A stretch of DNA of 64,000 bases from Salinirubellus litoreus (GTDB lineage Archaea; Halobacteriota; Halobacteria; Halobacteriales; Haloarculaceae). How positions within the stretch are numbered: the stretch's first letter is position 1; the number at the start of each line of letters is the position of its first letter. Below the pieces are notes generated by a model that did no database searches, was not told where the DNA came from, and saw only the letters and a list, made by a program, of their open reading frames with translations. Location: assembly GCF_037335815.1 (NCBI RefSeq), contig NZ_CP147841.1, positions 1,550,001 through 1,614,000 on the forward strand. Reading direction: 5' to 3'. Positions 25,994 through 34,343 of this stretch are shown here, one piece after another. The translations under genes and the position numbers were made by a program.

Positions 25994-26203
25994 ATGACGA
26001 AGACGCTCGAGCGTGACCTCGGGCTCCCGGCCGTCGTCGCCATCAGCATGGGCGCGAGGGCCCCCCGGCTTGCGTCCCCGCTCGCCGACCCGTTCGATAG
26101 TGGGAGTGTCGGGCGTCGTGCCGAATACGGGGAGTGTCCGCCGTGTCCGCCCCACCGGGTGGTGGCGGACCGACGCGACCCCGCGGCGCGAAACGGCCAG
26201 TAG
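25994..26203 (+). pseudogene. Truncated APC-family permease start
   Basis: The ORF opens MTKTLERDLGLPAVVAISMG A, which closely matches the beginning of haloarchaeal amino-acid/cation permeases, but homology stops after 21 residues, just before the expected first helix motif (IGSGIF). What follows has no hydrophobic helices and ends after 69 codons. The start lies two bases after the trkA-N stop, the spacing of a former operon. So the body of the permease seems deleted near 26056. The DNA on to 26415 shows no other convincing gene. Confidence 0.6.
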
Positions 26204-26250
26204 CTTTTTCGAGGCGACTGTCGATACTGCTGTCATGAACGGTGGGGAGA

Positions 26251-26273
26251 CGCGGCCGATGCACTCGGCCGCG
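26251..26273. repeat. Perfect 9-bp hairpin upstream of the cohesin-like gene
   Basis: CGCGGCCGA and TCGGCCGCG form a perfect inverted repeat with a 5-base loop, followed by a run of G. It lies 143 bases before the start of the exported cohesin-like protein. It falls inside a possible 57-codon ORF (26235-26408) that has a T-rich element 28 bases before its ATG, but I do not trust that ORF. It may be a leader structure or a leftover of the deletion that removed the permease. Confidence 0.5.
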
Positions 26274-26415
26274 AAGGGGGGAGTCGCTGCTACGACGAAT
26301 CGAGCCGGTAGCTCCCGTGACGGGGGGCGGGGAACGGTGCGCCGGATCCTGCGACCGGACGTCCGAACGATCCGTGGGCGATGGAACGTGCGTGGACGGA
26401 GGAGCTGAACGACGG

Positions 26416-27495
26416 ATGAGATCGGAGAGAGCCCCGTTTCGAGCGGATGGAGTGGCCACACTGGTTGTCGCGGCTCTGGTGGTGCTCGTGGCTACCGCCG
26501 GCGTGGTGACGGCGGCCGGCAGCACGACCGTCAGTATCACGTCACGGACCGACACCGTCGACGTCAGCGAGACGACGACCTTCGAGGTGGTCCTCGAGAG
26601 TGCTGACGGCGGGGTCGGCGTATACAGCCTCGACGTCGCGCTCTCGGATCCGTCGGTGGCGACCATCTCCGGCGTGGAGTTCGGCGGCAGCCCGAACCTG
26701 ACGGAGAGCAACGTCGAGGCCGGCTCCGCGAACGTCCGGGCGGCCAGGGCAGACACCGCCGACACCGGACCCGTGACGGTCCTGACCGTGACCGTCCGGG
26801 GCGAACGGGCCGGATCGACGAACCTGTCGGTGACGGTCAACGCCCTCGGAGACGAACAGGGGATCGACTACGACGTGACCGGCACCAGCGGCGCGAGCCT
26901 CACTGTGTCCGAGGCGAATTCGGCGTCGGGGGGCGGTGACGCTCCCGACCGCGGTGGCGGAGGCGGCAGCGCGCTCGGCGAAGACCCGAGCGGCGAGGTA
27001 GAGGTCGTCGACGCGACCCTGCTGAACGAAACGGTAGCGACCGACGCTGGTGTGGTCGCGCGCGTCGACCTGGCGAACAACGATCCCGTTCGCGGGATCG
27101 TCTCGCTGAACCTGACGGCGAACGGGTCGACCGTGACCGAGCGGTCCGTGGCGGTGGCCGCGTCGACCGAGCGGACGGTGTTCCTCCGACACGAGTTCGA
27201 CCGGCCGGGGACCTACGAGGTGTCGGTGAACGGCGTAGCGCTCGGTGCCGTCAGCGTCACCGCGGAGGCGACTCCCACGAGGACCGGCACCACCACGCCC
27301 GGCCAGACGACCGATTCGGCGACGGTCTCGCCGAACACGACGACGGACGACACCGTCACGCCGGCGGACGCCGAGCGCCCGGAGACGGCGGGAGACGGGG
27401 ACCGCTCGCCGAGCGCGCGCGACGGGTCAGGGTTCGGCCTGTTCGTGACGGTCGTCTCCGTCCTCGTCTCCGGTCTGCTCCTGCGGCGGGTCTGA
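26416..27495 (+). CDS. Exported cohesin-like surface protein with C-terminal anchor
   Basis: 359 residues. A Sec-type signal peptide (about 1-35, VATLVVAALVVLVATAGVVT) leads into a cohesin-like beta domain (about 36-165, opening STTVSITSRTDTVDVSET). A Gly/Asp linker is followed by a CARDB-like Ig domain (about 190-280, with VARVDLANNDPVRGIVSLNL), a Thr/Pro-rich stretch suited to glycosylation, and a last helix FGLFVTVVSVLVSGLLLRR. The tail resembles an archaeosortase PGF-CTERM signal but reads GSGFG in place of PGFG. GGAGGAG lies 12 bases before the ATG. Likely cell-surface; ligand unknown. Confidence 0.8.
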   Translation: MRSERAPFRADGVATLVVAALVVLVATAGVVTAAGSTTVSITSRTDTVDVSETTTFEVVLESADGGVGVYSLDVALSDPSVATISGVEFGGSPNLTESNVEAGSANVRAARADTADTGPVTVLTVTVRGERAGSTNLSVTVNALGDEQGIDYDVTGTSGASLTVSEANSASGGGDAPDRGGGGGSALGEDPSGEVEVVDATLLNETVATDAGVVARVDLANNDPVRGIVSLNLTANGSTVTERSVAVAASTERTVFLRHEFDRPGTYEVSVNGVALGAVSVTAEATPTRTGTTTPGQTTDSATVSPNTTTDDTVTPADAERPETAGDGDRSPSARDGSGFGLFVTVVSVLVSGLLLRRV

Positions 27496-27699
27496 GTCGA
27501 GCCGCCGTCGCCCCGTCCGATCTCGGCTCCGTCGCGCTCCGCTCGCTCGGACGACCCGAGTGACGCCTCACTCACGCCGCGGACCGCACACCGAGACCCG
27601 TAGCGCCGCGCTCTCGCGCCCGAACCCACAGCGACTTCCCGTCGCCCTTCGAACCCCGGCCATGCACGCGCCGCACCGGCTCGCGACGGAGGGTCACTG

Positions 27700-29052
27700 A
27701 TGCGCGAGGCCGGTCCGCTGGAGGGCGAGATGGGGATGCGCTACTACGCGAGCGAGAGCGACGGTACTGGTGGAGTTCTCCGCACGGAGCCCGAAGACTT
27801 CCGCGTCACCGAGATCGAGCGGTTCGGCGCGGACATCCGGCCTCGCGATGCGGACCCGGGGAGCTACCCTCACACCGTCTTCCGGGCCACGCTGCGAGGG
27901 TGGGACACGAACGACTTCGCCGACGCCCTCTCGACGAAGCTCGGGATCAGCCGCGAGCGGGTGTCGTGGGCCGGCACGAAGGACAAACGCGCGGTCACCA
28001 CACAGCTGTTTTCGGTTCGGGACGTCGACCCCGACGGGGTGCCCGAGGTCCGGAACGCCGACATCGAGGTACTCGGACGGGCGGGTCGGCCGGTACTGTT
28101 CGGCGACCTCGCGGGCAACGCCTTCGAGATCCGCGTCCGCGACGCGGAGCGGCCCGAGAACGCCGAACTGGTGGCCCGGGAGCTCCGCGCGTTCGCCGGC
28201 GGCGACCCCGACGATCCCGACGTTTCGGGAGGTACCCCGAACTTCTTCGGCCACCAGCGGTTCGGCTCGCTCCGACCGATCACCCACCGGGTGGGGCTCG
28301 AGGTCGTCCAGGGGGACTGGGAGGCGGCGGTGCTGGAGTACGTCACCACGACGGGCGAGAACGAACCGGCGGACACCCGCGAGGCCCGAGAGTGGGTCGC
28401 CGAGACGCGCGACTGGGCCGGGGCCGTCGAACGGCTTCCGGGTCGCCTGCGCTACGAGCGGTCGATGTGTCACGCGCTCGCCGAGGCGGTGGGTGAGCCC
28501 GGACCCGAGGAGTTCCGCGGAGCGCTGGAGACCCTTCCCACGAACCTCCAGCGGCTGCTCGTCAACGCCGCCCAGTCCTACCTGTTCAACGAGATCCTCT
28601 GCCGGCGGCTGGAGCGCGGGCTCCCGTTCCACGAGGCCGTCGAGGGTGACGTGGTCTGCTTCGCCGACCGCGACGCCCCCGATGGGCTGGCGCTCCCCGA
28701 CACCGACCGGCTCCAGGTCGCGAGCGGCGATCGGCTCCGGACCGTCAACCGCCACTGCGCGCGCGGGCGGGCGTTCGTCACCGCACCGCTCGTCGGCACG
28801 GAGACGGAGTTCGCCGACGGCGAACCGGGCGCGATCACTCGGGAGGTCCTCGAGGAGTTCGGCGTCGTCCGGGAGGACTTCGACCTCCCCGGGGAGTTCC
28901 ACTCGACGGGGACCCGCCGGGCGGTGCTCCTGCGGACGGACCTGGACGTCGGGATGGATCCCCCGACGCTCTCGTTCCCGTTACCGAAGGGGAGCTACGC
29001 GACGGTCGTCCTCCGGGAGATCATGAAGACGGACCCCACGGCGCTGACCTGA
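27700..29052 (+). CDS. truD: tRNA pseudouridine(13) synthase TruD
   Basis: 450 residues, usual archaeal length. The catalytic motif is AGTKDKRAVTTQ (Asp in TKDKRA). FRVTEIERFG, the FGHQRFGS-like NFFGHQRFGSLRPITH loop and a TRUD insert domain are all present. It isomerises U13 in tRNAs. A GGAGGGT Shine-Dalgarno lies seven bases before the ATG. About 200 bases of featureless GC-rich DNA separate it from the cohesin gene. A mobile-element remnant follows its stop by 28 bases. Confidence 0.95.
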   Translation: MREAGPLEGEMGMRYYASESDGTGGVLRTEPEDFRVTEIERFGADIRPRDADPGSYPHTVFRATLRGWDTNDFADALSTKLGISRERVSWAGTKDKRAVTTQLFSVRDVDPDGVPEVRNADIEVLGRAGRPVLFGDLAGNAFEIRVRDAERPENAELVARELRAFAGGDPDDPDVSGGTPNFFGHQRFGSLRPITHRVGLEVVQGDWEAAVLEYVTTTGENEPADTREAREWVAETRDWAGAVERLPGRLRYERSMCHALAEAVGEPGPEEFRGALETLPTNLQRLLVNAAQSYLFNEILCRRLERGLPFHEAVEGDVVCFADRDAPDGLALPDTDRLQVASGDRLRTVNRHCARGRAFVTAPLVGTETEFADGEPGAITREVLEEFGVVREDFDLPGEFHSTGTRRAVLLRTDLDVGMDPPTLSFPLPKGSYATVVLREIMKTDPTALT

Positions 29053-29080
29053 GATCGTCCGCCGCAGCCGACTGTCGAGG

Positions 29081-29117
29081 TTGACATCCTCCATCGCCTG
29101 AAGACGCGGGCCTCCCA
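29081..29117 (-). mobile_element. Right-end remnant of an IS200/IS605-type element
   Basis: Read on the minus strand the site ends in GGAGGATGTCAA, preceded by GGGAGGCCCGCGTCTTCAGGC. The same layout, GGGAAGCC...GGAGGATGTCAC, is seen in the two plus-strand copies at 54.0 and 58.7 kb and is typical of haloarchaeal IS1341/IS605-type right ends. The hairpin here is degenerate. It marks the left border of the low-GC island. Confidence 0.6.
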
Positions 29118-29492
29118 TGCGTTGTTGGCCGAGGAGGTCGATCCTGACGCTCGGGCGTCTACGGTTTGCTGGACTGGCAGCCAGTGGCTCTGTCATGAAG
29201 CCGTTACTCGTCTACCCGGAGAGGGCGTCGAGTACCTGGAGTGATTAGCCACAGTCGCCGTGATCGACTTACCGTCTTTCCGTTTGAGTTCGGCTCCGAG
29301 CCGTGGCAAACACCGAGTCAACTGCCAGTGTTCCGCGTACACGACCGAGGACAGCACAGTATGACGAAGGTGTATCGGATTCAGTTGGTGGCTGACGCCA
29401 CCAGTATCCTTCTCGAACCCGAAATTTGCGTTTCGGACCGACGGGACTGTGCTGCAAGAGCGGACTGCCGATGGCCGGGAGCTTCCTCCCGA
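29118..29492. other. Left part of low-GC island, no recognisable gene
   Basis: About 375 bases of lower-GC DNA between the IS remnant and the first island gene. One plus-strand frame (29118-29241) reads on without stops through CHEAVTRLPGEGVEYLE and ends at a TGA, which may be debris of a mobile-element gene, but I cannot name it. A 97-codon ORF at 29241-29534 has no features and overlaps the real gene on the other strand. No promoter or RNA gene is evident. Confidence 0.4.
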
Positions 29493-30587
29493 TCAGATAC
29501 GTTCGATGACGAACCTGCCTCCGTCATTGTGTGAGGTGCTCCAGCCCCACGTTCCGTCGAGCCGATGTTCGGTTAAACCGCTTCGCCAGATTCCGAGCCC
29601 TCGGTTCGGTCCTGATCGCCACTGGTAGTCAATACGGATACCCTTGAATCCAAGACTATCAGTCCCACTAATAGTCTCCAAATATTTTATCGTTCCCTGG
29701 ATGTCGACGGTCACCTGTCCGGAGTGGTAGGTATAGGTGAATCGCCCGTCGATCGGTGTTCCGTTCTCGAGATTCGGTTCTCCCGGCGTAAGAGTTCCGT
29801 TGATCGCGATTCGAGGGTTGTTCGGATCGTTGCGGATCGAGAACGATCCCTGCCAACTCCCCGCCAAGAGGTTGTTCCAAACGACCGGGGCAACATCGCC
29901 GTGGTACAGGTTCGTGTGAGTTTCTTCGTTCCAGTTGGCATTCACGTAATCCCGGATATCGAACCGGCCGCCGGGGTTGTTCTCCAGCCAGCGATAGAAC
30001 TCGTATCCTCGGGAGTTCGCCTCGAGATCAGCCCTCGAGTAGACGCCTGTGCTCTGAAGACCGAAGATCGCGAGCGGAGGGTCGGTATAGTGCACAACTT
30101 CGTTTAACGGAGCGGCAGCTTCGGTCTCGTGGCCCCATTGACGTGCATCGGCCAGCGTGTGTCCGTGGCGTGTGACGAGGATGTAGTACACGTATCCCTG
30201 TTGCATGAAGTGGCCAAGCTTGTCCGCGCCGATGTACACGTCACCGATGCGTATTGTCGGAGCGAGAACACGTGTCAGGCCTCCATCTGAACTTCCCCAC
30301 AACCCGTAGTTTACCCCGGCGTACTTGCTCACGTTCTGTGCAACTGGAAACGAGAAATTGGGTCCGCCCGTCCCCGCCCAGGCTTCGATTTTTGTCTTGT
30401 AATTCGAGCTAAAGGGATTCCATGTCGCGTTCCTCCCGACCAGCCGGTACACTGAATCAGCCACTTGCCGTCCGTTCACTCCGGCGGGAGCACTTGCCAA
30501 TCCAATCGCGGTGTTCACGTACTGGTTGACAGCGTTGGTCGCATCAACCTGGGCTCGTGATCGAACGTTAGTGTCACATTCGGCCAT
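29493..30587 (-). CDS. Island protein A: unknown domain plus C-terminal lipocalin-like domain (364 aa)
   Basis: I do not recognise the family. The N-terminal two-thirds contain VYIGADKLGHFMQQGYVYYI and STGVYSRADLEANSRGYEFY, a layout (DKLGHF, GYxYY, SRADLEAN) that recalls bacterial proteins of unknown function. The last 120 residues are beta-rich, opening AGSWQGSFSI and closing DGTWGWSTSHNDGGRF, which looks like a lipocalin/avidin-type barrel. No signal peptide. GAGGTG lies at Shine-Dalgarno distance. It starts nine bases after gene B and uses more AT-rich codons than the rest of the window. Confidence 0.6.
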   Translation of the reverse strand: MAECDTNVRSRAQVDATNAVNQYVNTAIGLASAPAGVNGRQVADSVYRLVGRNATWNPFSSNYKTKIEAWAGTGGPNFSFPVAQNVSKYAGVNYGLWGSSDGGLTRVLAPTIRIGDVYIGADKLGHFMQQGYVYYILVTRHGHTLADARQWGHETEAAAPLNEVVHYTDPPLAIFGLQSTGVYSRADLEANSRGYEFYRWLENNPGGRFDIRDYVNANWNEETHTNLYHGDVAPVVWNNLLAGSWQGSFSIRNDPNNPRIAINGTLTPGEPNLENGTPIDGRFTYTYHSGQVTVDIQGTIKYLETISGTDSLGFKGIRIDYQWRSGPNRGLGIWRSGLTEHRLDGTWGWSTSHNDGGRFVIERI

Positions 30588-30596
30588 TGTGACACC

Positions 30597-31571
30597 TCAG
30601 TTGTCCTCGTCGTCCGGCTCGGCCGGGTCGTCGTCCGAAGGGCCGTCCGGTTCCGGTTCGTCGAACCCCGGCGGGGAAAACGGCGGTTCGGGACCACTAG
30701 TGAGTTCGTCCGGACTCGGCATCGGCGGTACGTTCGCTCCCGCCACGAGACCCAAAATATCGGTGACGTCCGGGATCGGTTCGGAGCCACCGAAGTGTGC
30801 GCCGGTCGTTGGATCCTCACCCACGTCGCTCCCGGACGGTGTACTTGGCGACATCCCTCCGGGCATCTCACCGGAGGAACTGGGTGTTGATCCGACGGCC
30901 ATAAGCTCCGGTGTGGTACCCACTGCATCACCGGCGAGGAGGTCTTCAGTCGTCTCAAGCGGCGTGAGCCACTCGGCCATCGAACAGTCGAAAAGAACCG
31001 CGCTGTGCTCGGCAACGACTAGCAGCCCGCCACCTACGGTCGTGATCGTTAGAATCGGTGAAGAGAATTCGTGTGGATGCCACGCTTGATCGAATCGATT
31101 CCACCCCCAGACGGTTCGATCGCTCCGAACGTAGATACACTGTGACGACGGTATAGAAACCTGGCCGGGAGCGGATCCCGAGGCATGGGGACCGATGGGA
31201 AGTCCACCGCTCCCCGTCGCATCGCTCTCTCCACCACCGTCCCCACCGCCAGGACCGTTATCTCCGCTTGAATCGTTTCCTTCATCCGGACCGGAGGGCT
31301 CCGGATCGCCTGGACCTCCATCCGCCGGTGATCCTTTCTTTCCTTTTCCCCGTTCGATACGCTTGGCCTCGTCTTCCGCCTCTTCGATCTCCCGCTTTGC
31401 TTCTTCGACTGCTGCCTCCGCGATCGCCATCCGGAGTTCGGCAATCAGGTCATCTATCAGAGCGACTTCCGCCCCGTTCTCTTGTGCGATCTGTTTTTTT
31501 GCCTCGATCTTCGGTAGTTCGTCCTCTAGCAAGTCCTTGAGCCGACCGAGGCCGTTGATTACTGTCGTCAT
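30597..31571 (-). CDS. Island protein B: coiled-coil and proline/glycine-rich protein (324 aa)
   Basis: No family recognised. Residues 1-100 form a charged helical/coiled-coil stretch (EAAVEEAKREIEEAEDEAKR). A Gly/Ser/Asp-rich linker follows (about 100-150), then a small beta domain with CIYVRSDRTVWGWNRFDQAW and LTITTVGGGLLVVAEHSAVL, then a 130-residue Pro/Gly/Asp-rich tail ending DPAEPDDEDN. This layout suits a structural or delivery protein with long disordered segments. GGAGGA lies about nine bases before the ATG. It is the first gene of the island operon. Confidence 0.6.
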   Translation of the reverse strand: MTTVINGLGRLKDLLEDELPKIEAKKQIAQENGAEVALIDDLIAELRMAIAEAAVEEAKREIEEAEDEAKRIERGKGKKGSPADGGPGDPEPSGPDEGNDSSGDNGPGGGDGGGESDATGSGGLPIGPHASGSAPGQVSIPSSQCIYVRSDRTVWGWNRFDQAWHPHEFSSPILTITTVGGGLLVVAEHSAVLFDCSMAEWLTPLETTEDLLAGDAVGTTPELMAVGSTPSSSGEMPGGMSPSTPSGSDVGEDPTTGAHFGGSEPIPDVTDILGLVAGANVPPMPSPDELTSGPEPPFSPPGFDEPEPDGPSDDDPAEPDDEDN

Positions 31572-31611
31572 CTACGATATTCCTCCGTGCGATAATCGTC
31601 GATCGCAGAAT

Positions 31612-31640
31612 TTATACTATTTATTATATAATAATCATTG
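31612..31640 (-). promoter_or_regulatory. AT-rich promoter of the island operon
   Basis: A stretch of almost pure A/T contains ATTATATAATAAATAG on the minus strand, the most AT-rich spot in the window. The TATA core lies about 55 bases before the island protein B ATG, leaving room for a short leader that carries its GGAGGA ribosome site. Confidence 0.5.
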
Positions 31641-31730
31641 CGGCAAGAGAGGCAGGTACGCTCGATCTGATAGACTTTACTGTATCCACCGAACCGCCCC
31701 CCTTATCCACCCGCCGCGCCCACTACTGGT

Positions 31731-32453
31731 ATGCAGTGTCGGCAGTGCGCGGGGTCGCTCGAACGTCCCGGGGACTACTGTCTCCGGTGTGAGACGCCCA
31801 ACGCCGACACCGTGGTCCTCGACCTGGACCGCGAGCGGGCGGAGGTGGCCGTCCTCCTCGACGAGGAGCTCGTCGCCCGGCGGGTCGTCACCACCCGCGA
31901 GGAGGACTCAGAGCGGTGGGGACCCACCGAACTGCGGAACTACGCCGGGCAGATCGCCGACGAGGTCCACCGGAAGCGCCCCGAGGAGGTGTACGCAACC
32001 GGCGACCGCGACACCCTCAACGCCGTCCGTGCACAGCTCCACTACCCGCTCTACCGGGTCAGGGGCGAGGACCCCGTCGAGGCCGTCAGGTCGCGTCGGG
32101 ACGAGGAACCGCTCGAAGTGGTCGAGAAGTCCGTCGCCGAGAAGATCGGAGGGATGCACTCGACGCTCATCGGGAACCGGGACGGGATGCGGGCCGTCGA
32201 GACGGTCGCGGGTCACCCGCACGTGAAGAAGGTCGTCCCCGGCCCCATCGACGCGGGGGGGTCGGGGTCGAACTCGGGGGTCCGGGCGAAGGCGACCCGC
32301 GCCGACGGGAAGGGGAACGTCCGGCTCCTGGTCCGCGACGGATCGAGCGTCCAGGAGAACCGCGTCGTCACCACCGCACGCGACCGCGAGTCCGGCGAGT
32401 GGATACGCGAGGACCTCAACGAGGCGCTCGGCGAGGCCGGACTGCAGGAGTGA
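31731..32453 (+). CDS. DUF2103 family zinc-ribbon protein
   Basis: 240 residues. The N-terminus is a zinc knuckle (MQCRQCAGSLERPGDYCLRC, two CxxC pairs). The C-terminal half has GGMHSTLIGNRDGMRAV and HVKKVVPGPID, the DUF2103 core with conserved His. It is a predicted metal-binding archaeal family without known function. High-GC codons return here, so it marks the right side of the low-GC island. The C-terminal domain also holds a run of basic and Gly residues (SGVRAKATRADGKGN). Confidence 0.8.
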   Translation: MQCRQCAGSLERPGDYCLRCETPNADTVVLDLDRERAEVAVLLDEELVARRVVTTREEDSERWGPTELRNYAGQIADEVHRKRPEEVYATGDRDTLNAVRAQLHYPLYRVRGEDPVEAVRSRRDEEPLEVVEKSVAEKIGGMHSTLIGNRDGMRAVETVAGHPHVKKVVPGPIDAGGSGSNSGVRAKATRADGKGNVRLLVRDGSSVQENRVVTTARDRESGEWIREDLNEALGEAGLQE

Positions 32454-32534
32454 GGAGTAGCGCGCCGGCCGGCGTCCCCGGCGCGGAGCTGTCGGCGGTA
32501 GCTTTATCCCCTCCAATATCTTTTCTGTCACGTT

Positions 32535-32942
32535 ATGCCCGAAACCGGCTGGGTGCGCTACACGCCCCACGCGCTCGTCGCCACGGTGGTGTTCGAGTTC
32601 ATGCACATCGCCGACGAGCTGGCCGGGAACTGGGCCCCGTTCACGCCTATCAACGAGCCGACGATCGCCGCCATCAGCATGGGGATCTTCACCTTCTTCG
32701 GGCTCTGGGGGCTGTGGTGGAGCCTCGAGGAGCGGCCCTGGGGCTACGGGCTCGCCGCGCTGTTCGGGCTGTTCTTCGGCGTCGCGGAGGTCTGGCATCT
32801 CGTCGACGACGCGAACATGACGCTCTTCCGGTGGGTCGTCGTCCTCCTGGCGCAGGCCTGTGCCGCCGTCGTGATCGCGCTCGGCGCGAGCGGCCTCTGG
32901 AGACACAAGCCCTGGCGAGGGAGCCGGGCGGCCGGCGTCTGA
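32535..32942 (+). CDS. Small integral membrane protein (135 aa)
   Basis: Four predicted helices (about 12-28, 42-62, 70-88, 98-120) with many aromatic residues, for example FFGLWGLWWSLEERPWGYG. No family recognised. Two histidines in the first (VFEFMHIADE) and third (VAEVWHLVDD) helices could bind a cofactor, but that is speculation. Start ATG chosen as the first of a clean frame; the downstream neighbour converges. Confidence 0.65.
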   Translation: MPETGWVRYTPHALVATVVFEFMHIADELAGNWAPFTPINEPTIAAISMGIFTFFGLWGLWWSLEERPWGYGLAALFGLFFGVAEVWHLVDDANMTLFRWVVVLLAQACAAVVIALGASGLWRHKPWRGSRAAGV

Positions 32943-32988
32943 GCCGAACCGCTCCCCACTCGATCCCGCACCGCTCTCGACCCCACCG

Positions 32989-33651
32989 CTACGCCGGGAA
33001 GACCCCGTCGGGTCCCGGGACGGCCCAGAGGTTCGCCGCGACCTCGAGCATCAGGCCGTCGAGCTCCTCGGTCATATCGAGGTACCAGAACTCCAGCCCC
33101 TCGAACCGGCCGCTCTGGATCACCGGGATCCCGGCGGCCTCGTACGTCTCGACCACGGCACGGGGGTCGTCGTAGGCGAAACAGCCGACGTGGTGGATTC
33201 CCGACCCGCCCGAATCGAGGTGTTCGGTGTAGGTGCTCTCCCCTTCGAGGGGCTCGATCAGTTCGACGTTCACCCCCGGGAGGCCGGGGTTCGGGAGCGA
33301 GGCGAGCGGGCTCCGGTGATCGGTACTCGACGCGCCGAGCCCGAGCCGGTCGCGGAGCGCCGTCACCCAGTCGACGAGCCGTCTCAGTACCCCCGACGGG
33401 AGGACCTTCGACAGCAGGTCGACCGGCCCCCCGACGTCCGAGAGCGCGACCCGCATCGAGTAGTCGGTCGGCTCGCCGCGGACGGTCGTGTGCGCGAGCC
33501 GTGGGGGCTCGTACCGGTAGAGTAGCCAGGGCTCGATCCCGAGGAGGCGGCCGAACCGACGCATGGCGTCCTCGAGGTCATCGACGACGAACGCGACGTG
33601 GGAGATCTCCGGGAGCGGGACGCCTACACGCGGGACGGTACCGTGAGTCAT
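32989..33651 (-). CDS. VOC (glyoxalase-like) family protein
   Basis: 220 residues with two beta-alpha-beta-beta-beta modules. Metal-ligand positions are visible as ISHVAFVVDD (His), IHHVGCFAYDD (His) and the late LMLEVAAN (Glu), the pattern of methylmalonyl-CoA epimerases and dioxygenases. An insert of about 40 residues (LGLGASSTDHRS) sits between modules. The ATG is preferred to a GTG two codons earlier. Substrate unknown. Confidence 0.8.
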   Translation of the reverse strand: MTHGTVPRVGVPLPEISHVAFVVDDLEDAMRRFGRLLGIEPWLLYRYEPPRLAHTTVRGEPTDYSMRVALSDVGGPVDLLSKVLPSGVLRRLVDWVTALRDRLGLGASSTDHRSPLASLPNPGLPGVNVELIEPLEGESTYTEHLDSGGSGIHHVGCFAYDDPRAVVETYEAAGIPVIQSGRFEGLEFWYLDMTEELDGLMLEVAANLWAVPGPDGVFPA

Positions 33652-33779
33652 GGACACTCGTCGTCGTCAGTGGGGATTAACCTGACCTCGGTCGCCACGG
33701 CGTCCGGGTGTCGGTCGCGTGCCCGAATCGGGCAAACCGATATATCCGCCCGGGAGCCTCTCTTCCGGCGTGAGTCACC

Positions 33780-34319
33780 GTGTCACAGGTCACGACGGAC
33801 ACCGAGCGGGTCGTGCGGGAGTACCTGACCGTCTGGAACGACCGGGCGTACGAGAAGATCCCCGAGGTGGTCGCGGAGTCGTTCGTCATGTACGACCCCT
33901 GGGCCATCGCCGGTGATCTCCCGGGACCGAGGGGTGAGGTCCACGGCCGCGACGGCCTCGAACCGTTCGTCCGCGGGGTCGTCGCGGGGTTTCCCGACTT
34001 CCACGTCGAGATCCTCGATATGTTCTGCGAGGGCGACGCGGCGATGTACACCGGCCGGATCGGCCTGACCCACGAGGCCGACTTCTGCTGGATCCCGCCG
34101 ACCGGCCGGCGCTGTGAGTTCCGCTACATGGGAGTGATCCGGGTCGCCGACGGCCGGGTGGTCGAACACCGGGTCTACCCCCCGCTGCTGGACATCCTCG
34201 ACGGGTTCGGGTTCACGTCCCCGGCGGTCGTTCCCTACCTCCCGCGGCTCGCCTGGGCGGCGGCGAGACAGCTCGGCAGGTCGCTCCGTCGGCGTCGGAT
34301 CCGCCACGGTACCAGTTAA
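33780..34319 (+). CDS. SnoaL-like ester cyclase family protein
   Basis: 179 residues from a GTG start. An NTF2-like fold (about 8-145) has REYLTVWNDRAYEKIPEVVA at the start and HGRDGLEPFVRGVVAGFPDF, as in SnoaL-type polyketide cyclases; PPTGRRCEFRYMGVIRVADG is the matching late strand pair. The last 30 residues are Arg-rich and may be extra. The upstream CGATATATCC is a likely TATA with a short leader. An SDR enzyme follows 24 bases later on the same strand. Confidence 0.8.
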   Translation: MSQVTTDTERVVREYLTVWNDRAYEKIPEVVAESFVMYDPWAIAGDLPGPRGEVHGRDGLEPFVRGVVAGFPDFHVEILDMFCEGDAAMYTGRIGLTHEADFCWIPPTGRRCEFRYMGVIRVADGRVVEHRVYPPLLDILDGFGFTSPAVVPYLPRLAWAAARQLGRSLRRRRIRHGTS

Positions 34320-34343
34320 CACTGGTTCGTGCCACTGGAGTGC

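Noticed and set aside
26235..26408. 57-codon plus-strand ORF before the cohesin-like gene, with a T-rich element 28 bases upstream
   Set aside because: Composition is Arg/Gly-rich as in random GC-rich frames, and a perfect hairpin lies within it. It is more likely the leader of the next gene.
29118..29241. Possible transposase fragment after truD
   Set aside because: The frame ending VEYLE has protein-like stretches but no motif of any transposase family I know, so I list it only as island DNA.
31195..32226. 343-codon plus frame across the island promoter
   Set aside because: It is Ser/Pro-rich antisense of island protein B running out of frame into the DUF2103 gene.
34337..34343. GTG start five codons upstream for the SDR gene
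   Set aside because: The ATG gives the usual SDR N-terminus just before the TGASAGIG motif and has GGAG in front of it.
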